Source of the DNA: Boletus sp. NGJ
Taxonomy: Eukaryota; Basidiomycota; Agaricomycetes; Boletales; Boletaceae
Length of the DNA stretch: 64,000 nucleotides
Direction of reading: 5' to 3'
Assembly (NCBI GenBank): GCA_019096195.1
Contig: JAGTXK010000021.1
Coordinates: 558,001-622,000 of the forward strand
Part shown: positions 57,895 to 64,000 of the stretch, piece after piece
How positions within the stretch are numbered: position 1 is the first letter of the stretch
Layout: the number at the start of each line of letters is the position of its first letter
Made by a program: the position numbers and the translations under genes
The notes under the pieces: model-generated
What the model was told of the DNA's origin: nothing
Databases searched by the model: none
The model's input: the letters and a program-made list of their open reading frames with translations, nothing else

Positions 57895-60800
57895 TTAGTC
57901 TGAGTCATTCTCAAAGCAAAAGGCTCTTCCTGTTATGATTCCAGATTTCTCACATAACAACTCTTCAGTTTGCTCAATCAAGCCCTCCAACTGCTCTTCA
58001 GCCAACTCTCTGATCTTCTTCCACTGTTTCTCTGTAAGGTGATTAGTGGCTTTTAGTACTTCATTGAATGGAAATCTCCAAGCTTGTTTGGAGAACTTCC
58101 CAGCTGATTTTTGTGAAGGAACAACAAAATCTCCAGTCTTCCAGTACTTAAAAGCTCTTTCAACCTAGGGGGAGACAAAGATGAGTAAGTCACAATAATC
58201 ATCAGTGGAAGCATACTGCAATAGTAGATAGAGACAATCCTGCAACTGGATTCCTATGAGCTTGTGTCTCAGCTGGGACTTTTCTCATAGTTTCAAGAAC
58301 ATGAGCAAATGTTTGAAGAATACAGGGGTGGCAAAATGCACCCCTAGTAGTCTATCCAGACATGTAAACATTGATAGGCAATACTTTAGTGAACAAATGA
58401 ACTCACCATAGATCCAGACTCATTCTCTATAACCTCTCTCCACATGTAAGGATATACAGCAGGTGGTATGATAATCTTCCTACCCTTCTTGTCAAGGGTT
58501 AATTTGGATGTAGGATTAGCCCAGGAGACATATTCTGCTCTAGCTTCAGTAGTGCTCTCATAGCTGTCAAAAAAGTGTTTGACAGCTAGTAGGGCCTTCT
58601 TGGCGATGTTCTTTCACCATTCACAAACCCTTTGTTTAAGCTTCAATGAAATCAGAGTTAGCATTGGCAATAGGATGTCCTCACTCACAAGTGAGTAGAC
58701 AGGCTCATCTCATAGAGCAAGAGTATGCTTCACCCTTACATATTTATACCAGAGTTGCTGGGCAAGTTGTATATGGACTAGATGTACAAGGTCCCATGGG
58801 TTGTCAAGTGTGCTGATGTAGAGATACCAGTGCAAGAGGACAAGGTCACAAAAGGCCTTCAGTGTTTGTGGATATCCAGGTAAGTCCTCATTGTGAAATT
58901 TCATGGCATTCTTGCGATTGCCATGACTGTGGCCTTGCATATCCACAGCAACTTCACTAGCAGTGGTGGGGTTTGCACTACCACTGCCCACAATGCCTTC
59001 AGTGGTTGTCTCATCATTGCAGGGCCCTGGTCCCTTCATTGGAGCAGGTGGGCCAGATACTGTACATGTCTAGAAAGCAAGTAGAGAGTAGTCAAATAAA
59101 GGTCAGTGATGCAGAGCGGTAGTACTCACACTACGTATAGCACCACTTGGGCCCACAATTCTTTTTTCAGTCCAGGGTCTTGGTACTGTTATGGTTACAA
59201 AAGGGGGTACATCTTTTCCTCTCCCTTCACCCCCCATAGGACTATGGGACGACTTGTTCTTCGACTTGAACCAGAGATTCCCCCGCAACACCAACTCAGG
59301 CATTGCCCCATTCAGAACTCTCTTTCTAGGAAGTTACCCATCTGGTTTGGACATCGCCTTTCTATTTCATTAATACATGCATTTCACCTCCTTCTGATCC
59401 AATCATAGACATTGCCTCCTCGGCTGTATTCTCTCACGCACAGCCTAGTATTCCAAACCTCCATTTGACTGATGCCTAGATCCCTTATGGTAATCTTTAG
59501 TCTACGACTTATGATTACCATATATGATACAAAGCCTGCCCTAGACAGGTATGGCCTATAAATAGGGACGCTGGCCCTTCATGTAACTCTAACCTAGATC
59601 TACACTCCTTCCTGTGTAATCTACCAGCTTCTTCCGCTACTGGTTCCACTTCACCTCAGAAGCCTCGCTCCCGCTCTGGAGGTGATCGCCCTTGTGCTAG
59701 TGATCGTCTTCCTCATCACTTCACACTTGTGTGGCCTCGTTGCCATTACCCGCTCCTAAAGCTCCAGCAACTCTGTCACCAACAGAGGTTGGCCAGTATT
59801 GGTCAGGGCTCCACCACTGACCCCACAAGCCCAGGACTCTGCCACCAGCACTAGGCCGTGTAATCCCAGAGATCTAGTTTCTGGCCTCCACATCCAGTCT
59901 GCCCTTCCTTCTCGGAGGATTGTGCCACTGTAGGTAAATCCAAGACTTTGCCATTGGTTGTAGAAACAACGAGGACACTCTACATAAAGCTAGCAGCTGT
60001 GCCCAGTCAGAGAAATCATTGGGCCTCTGGAGGTATCTTCCCCTCAAGTCCTGCTAGTCCTATAATCAAACAGGGTTGATTATATGGGAATGTGTCACAT
60101 TGTTACCTGGCGTAACAGGTACCTTCATCAGAGCAAGTGGGCCAGATACCGTGCACATCTAACAAGCAAGTAGTTAGTAGTCAAATATAGATCAGCAATG
60201 CAGTGAGGCAGTATTCACACTATATATGGCACCACTTGGGCCCACAATTCCTTTGATGATCATTTTGTCATTGTGGGGCCTTGGTGCCTCCATTGGAGCA
60301 GGTGGGCCAGATACCATACATGTCTAAAAAGCAAGTAGTTAGTAGCTGAACACAGATTGGCATCATTCACATCATGTATGGCTCTACAAGGGTCCTTAGT
60401 TTCTTTGATGGTCACCTCATCATCATGCAGGCTTGTAGATGTCTAGAAAGTAGATGGTTAGTAGTTGAATATAGAGCAGCATTCACGCTACATACGGTAC
60501 CACTTGGGGCTGCAATTCCTTCAATAGTTGCATTAATGCAGGGCTTTGATGCCTTCATCAGTGCGGGTGGGCCAGATATAGTATGTTCATTTCTAGAAAG
60601 CACGTAGTCAGTGGTTGAGTATAGTTTGTAATAAGTACATACGTTGAATTGGTTACCCTGCATGCCCTTCATTGAACTTGGGGGCATACGAGTGGGCACA
60701 CTGTAGGGCTTCTTTGTCACTGCAGGTTGGAGGAATACGGTTTTGAGCAGCATCTAGAATATGTGTAGTTAGTAGTCAAATACAGCTCATAATATATTCT

Positions 60801-60980
60801 TGCCTTTGATAATTTGGGCTTGACGTTGCGAGCATCCTCATTGCTTGCATCCTGGTCCATCTTCTCACTGGTCTCCTCATCCATCTCCTCATCCATCTTG
60901 TTATTGGTTATGTCCTTCCCCTCATCATTTGTCTCTCCCCCTGCTCTGTGAGTTTTTCTGTCCTTGTCTGGTGAGTACAT
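57895..60980 (-). CDS. Unrecognised multi-exon gene with a repeated exon
   Basis: Minus strand. The N-terminal exon (60980-60800) is hydrophilic and acidic (NNKMDEEMDEETSEKMDQDAS). A second exon reads TKKPYSVPTRMPPSSMKG (about 60710-60650), then several copies of an exon of the form SGPPAPMKxPxPxND..IxGIVGPSGA (60600-59020), one split by a solo LTR. Downstream parts are LPGYPQTLKAFCDLVLLHWYLYISTLDNPW (58890-58780), YVSWANPTSKLTLDKKGRKIIIPPAVYPYMW (58540-58435) and a helical C-terminus VERAFKYWKTGDF...EQLEGLIEQTEELL ending at about 57895. Stops at 58707 and 58618 may be decay or introns. It is similar in kind to hypothetical mushroom proteins; function unknown. Confidence 0.45.
59010..60700 (-). 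repeat. Tandemly duplicated exon-intron module
   Basis: At least four to five modules of about 130-190 bp, each holding an exon-like GGGCCAGATAC...CATT/CATC...GGCACC segment and an intron-like segment with CTAGAAAGCAAGTAGTTAGTAG. Starts lie near 59050, 60145, 60310, 60440 and 60580 (plus-strand numbering). The 59187-60117 LTR sits within one module. Confidence 0.7.
59187..60117 (+). mobile_element. Solo LTR, family A, copy 5
   Basis: 931-bp solo LTR from TGTTATGGTTAC to CCTGGCGTAACA, with the perfect 5-bp duplication GGTAC at 59182-59186 and 60118-60122. TATA box CCTATAAATAGGG near 59558-59570. Intermediate in CpG content between copy 3 and copies 2 and 4. Confidence 0.94.
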
Positions 60981-61549
60981 CCTGTTAGTGCTTTTGAATG
61001 AGGGTGCAACGAGGTCCTAGTGAGCTGAACGAGAGAAGGCCATGAACTCTAAGGTTGGGCTGGTGAAGAAGACATAAGGTCCCAACTGTCTTCTTCATCA
61101 GCAAGGCCACCATAGATACAAGCTTTGAAACCTAGTCAAAATATTAGTTAGTTAAACAACTATGTTGTGATCTACATATCTTTGGCAGTTTGTTGCGAGC
61201 CTGAGGCACTGGTGTTCTTGCCTAAAAGTCAGTATAAGAATACTGTAGTTACGGATTGAGTGGTAGCAAAAGTATATACCTGTGTCCATTTGCTGACTAA
61301 TTGAGGCTACATGAAGCATATCATTCTGCCAATTTTTCAGAAATTCAGATGGTCAGAAATTGGGTGTCTTGGTGAGTGACACCCTCTTCTGCAGTTTGTG
61401 GAATATGGCAGAGATTTGGATGATGTGCATTAGCTCAGGTGGTGTGATAAGTGACAAGTGATAAGTGACAAGTGACTCACTGCTCTGCAGCAGCATGTCC
61501 ATTCTCGGGCCCCTTGCACTTTTTGTCTATGCCATCACTCATACCCATT

Positions 61550-61980
61550 GCTCCCACTCACAAGTCCCTCCTTTCCTCTTCAATTTCCATCTCAATCCCA
61601 ATATCTTCAAGCCTTTGCCCTTCATCATTTCCCTGTCAGGTGAGTTTCATCAGCTACAACAGATATGGGCCATAATGTTGATTTCGCTTACTGTTTGCTC
61701 CCCACTTGCAGTGATCCCCTCCACCTCCTAAATATCGCCAGTTTTGATAGGATCTTTGCCTTTCCACTTCTCTGACACACTTCTGTCTTTGTTGGACCTT
61801 CCTTCGCCATCGCCCTGTCAGGTAAGTGCCTCATCAGCCACATGAGCAACAGATCAAGCCACTGTTTCACTTACCGTTTACTCCCCACTTGCAGCGATTC
61901 TCGCCATCTCTCAAATACCCTCAGTTTCAACACTTTCTTCACCCCTCAGCCTTTTTGACACCCTTCCATCCTTATTGGCC
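61550..61980 (+). repeat. Tandem repeat with an approximately 185-bp unit
   Basis: Two full units and a partial one. Each has a CT-rich part, CCTGTCAGGTRAGT, a CATCAGC...ACAACAGAT segment and CTCCCCACTTGCAG, so each unit looks like an exon end with GT and AG splice signals. No protein is recognised. Confidence 0.6.
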
Positions 61981-61983
61981 ATT

Positions 61984-62215
61984 TGTTACAACCTTTGTAA
62001 CATGGTGACACATTACCAAGTAATCAACCTCCTAGTTGATTACTGGACTAGCTGGACTTGAGCAATTGGCTCCCTAGGCCCGAGTTTCCTAGATGTAGGG
62101 TACCAACAGCTAGCTTTACATAGAGTCTCCTCTAGGTGAGGGATGTCTCTATGACCAATGGCAGAGTGTTGAACTTTGAAGATAGTGGTGCAGTCCTATC
62201 TGGGCAGAACCCTCT
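61984..62215 (-). mobile_element. Partial LTR of family A (3' end only)
   Basis: About 230 bp starting TGTTACAACC with the family's terminal block (GTAATCAACC, CTGGACTAGCTGGACTTGAG), minus orientation. It then breaks off into unrelated sequence. No matching duplication can be assigned. Confidence 0.8.
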
Positions 62216-62750
62216 CTCTTATTGTTTCTCTTATTTTTCTTGTCCAATCAATAATGGTATATTGCCCTCATAAATTATATTACTAGTGAAAGACTTAGAG
62301 AGGTTTATTGTTTGACAATGGTGGGTTGTTCCAATTTGGCCTGTTCCAGCTGAGTTCAATTCACTAGATTAACCTTACCTCAGCCAGAATGCAAACTCTT
62401 CCACCTATGCAATGACAATATATTAGGGGGGTTGGTGTTGTCTCCATAAATGACCATAACAATAAGACCTACACATAGAATGAAAGAAGACAATAATGCA
62501 TGTGGTTGGTGATAAGAGTTAAGTAGGTTTAGGATATGATGTCATCTCTGTCTCTGTCAATAACTTGCTAATAATAAGATCAATCAAGTACTTAACATGA
62601 ATGGGTGGTCAATATTACGAAAAAACCTACTTGCTTCTCTCCTCAGATTAGTATTCAGACATGAATCACAAATCTTCACTGGCTAAAGTCTCTTTGCCAT
62701 TCTCTTGTTTATCTGTATGTGCCAGTTATGTCTTCTTCCAAGTACTCATT
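62216..62750. other. No gene recognised
   Basis: AT-rich, CpG-poor sequence without an identifiable domain, repeat or RNA gene, between the LTR fragment and the triplicated repeat next to the Gypsy fossil. Confidence 0.35.
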
Positions 62751-62754
62751 AGGC

Positions 62755-63190
62755 CTCAGCCACATAGATGGGAGGCTCTCATGTTGGATCTCCTCCCTTC
62801 TTCACAGAGCATATGCAAAAGAAAAGCACATTTGAGAGCTGAAGAGGAAGATCTGTCATTAGTTGCACCTCCAGCCAAAAGATTTCCATTTCTATTATCC
62901 CCTTCATGTGTATATGCACACCATGCTTTCATCTGAAGATGCTCAGTATGATCATAGCTGTATAGATCTGGAGTGATTAAAACAGATCCCCCTTTTCTGA
63001 AGAGCATGCACGAAAGAAAGGCTGCACCTCCAGTCAAAAGAATTACTTTACCACTTCCATTATCCCCTTCATGCATACATACACACTATACTTCTTCCTA
63101 AACATGCTCACTTCAGTCACAGCCATGTAGATCTGATGCATTCAAAGGAGATCTCCCACTTTCTTCAAAGAGCATGTGCAAGAGCAAGAC
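62755..63190 (+). repeat. Triplicated segment of about 170-190 bp
   Basis: Three diverged units near 62755, 62955 and 63125, each with GTAGATCTG-like, AGATCYCC and AGAGCATGYGCAAGA words, followed in the first two by ACCTCCAGYCAAAAG and ATTATCCCCTTCATG. The last unit runs into the Gypsy fossil. Confidence 0.65.
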
Positions 63191-64000
63191 TCATCAACGA
63201 GCATCTCAAAACTGGGAAGATATTCCCATCAAAATCTTCCCAGGCTGCCCCTTTCTTCTTCATACAGAAGAAAGATGGAAAGCTCCACCCCTGCCAAGAC
63301 TACCAATACCTCAACAGTTGTACAATCAAGAACACCTACCCCCTCCCCTTAATTTCCAATCTACTGGATAAATTAAAGGGATCGTTGATCTTCACCAAGT
63401 TCAACATGTGGTGGGGCTATAATAATGTATTGATCAAACCTGAAGATTGGTGGAAAGCAGCTTTCCTCACCCCATTCAGACTCTTCAAGTCAAACATGAT
63501 GTTTTTCAGAATGTGCAATTCTCTGGCAATGTTCCAGGCCTTTATGGATGATCTCTTTGGAGATTACATTGCAGAGGGATGGTTAGTGATCTATATGGAC
63601 AATCTGTTGATACACTCTTCAGATCAGGCAATCCATGACAAAAGGACACGGAAGGTCCTAGAATGCTTCCGACAGCATGAAATGTACCTCAAACTGGAGA
63701 AGTGTACCTTCTTAGTCGAAGAAGTTGAATATCTCAGAATGATCGTAGGGAAGGACAGTGTCCAAATGGACCCAGTCAAGCTCAATGCCATCAAACAATG
63801 GACCCCCCCAATGAATGTAAAGAATGTCTGGTCCTTCATTGGATTCTGCAACTTTTATTGGAAATTCATCCCCTCTTTCTCTGACATTGCACGTCCACTG
63901 TTGGACCTCACGAAACAGAAGATGCCATGGTCTTGGGAAGCATCTCAAGAAAAATCGTTCAGAACCCTTCAAGCCACATTCACAAGGAAACCTGTCCTAG
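63170..64000 (+). mobile_element. Ty3/Gypsy chromovirus-type fossil, cut by the window edge
   Basis: Plus-strand reverse transcriptase region of a Ty3/Gypsy element: the start of the palm (KTGKIFPSKS), the KKDGKLHPCQDYQYLN block, the central catalytic region near 63590, and the LKLEKCTF and FIGFCNFYWKFIPSF blocks, running into the RNase H boundary at the window end. It is long and mostly readable but clearly decayed, with a few breaks; gag and protease are not recognised upstream. Same family as the fossil at 1000-3255, in opposite orientation. CpG-poor, so not recent. Confidence 0.85.

Noticed and set aside
1-64000. tRNA, rRNA or other structured RNA genes
   Set aside because: No cloverleaf arms or rRNA blocks were recognised by eye. 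A covariance-model scan would be decisive; I could not run one.

Overview
The window looks like a transposon-dense stretch of an Agaricomycete (mushroom-forming basidiomycete) genome. Reasons: Plavaka (CACTA-like) and KDZ transposases with a CxC2-type cysteine cluster, a Helitron helicase, hAT and Tc1 elements, Ty3/Gypsy chromovirus fossils, introns of about 50-60 bp, and two TRI5-like terpene synthase genes of the kind common in these fungi. The order cannot be told from the sequence alone. Most transposon DNA is strongly CpG-poor; the terpene synthase block (41.6-45.7 kb), the repeat at 32.8-33.9 kb and the youngest LTR keep CpG, so methylation-driven decay is a likely background process.

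Layout. 0-5.2 kb: minus-strand Gypsy fossil, a second retroelement fossil of another lineage, and a dispersed repeat (D). 5.2-8.0 kb: unrecognised gene remnants. 8.0-13.3 kb: a decayed KDZ transposase gene split by a solo LTR and followed by a TGATRTATCA-type array. 13.3-17.7 kb: a second solo LTR and a minus-strand hAT transposase. 17.9-20.6 kb: a complete Tc1 element (long TIRs, TA duplication, a 338-codon transposase) broken only by a solo LTR. 21.4-23.8 kb: a 5'-truncated Helitron. 23.9-26.1 kb: minus-strand gene of unknown function. 26.2-32.5 kb: Tc1, Plavaka and KDZ remnants. 32.8-36.1 kb: CpG-rich repeat D and a retroelement gag-like fossil. 36.7-41.2 kb: unknown coding remnants, a higher-order array, a foldback-like element and another solo LTR.

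41.8-45.4 kb is the clearest host block: two tandem terpene synthase genes, each with four exons and three short introns. Their 3' halves are nearly identical while the exon holding the aspartate-rich motif is only about two thirds identical, which points to gene conversion or recombination. 46.5-54.35 kb is a nearly complete Plavaka transposon with matched terminal inverted repeats and a TA duplication. It sits inside a CAGT minisatellite and carries a divergent second gene resembling DUF6698 proteins. 55.7-63.2 kb holds an 80-bp satellite, an unknown minus-strand gene with a tandemly duplicated exon-intron module split by a fifth solo LTR, and more tandem repeats. The right edge is another Gypsy fossil in the opposite orientation to the left one.

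The genes do not form one pathway. The terpene synthases are the only probable metabolic genes; nearly everything else is mobile DNA or its debris. Five solo LTRs of one family with five different perfect 5-bp duplications give a clear relative history of nested insertion.
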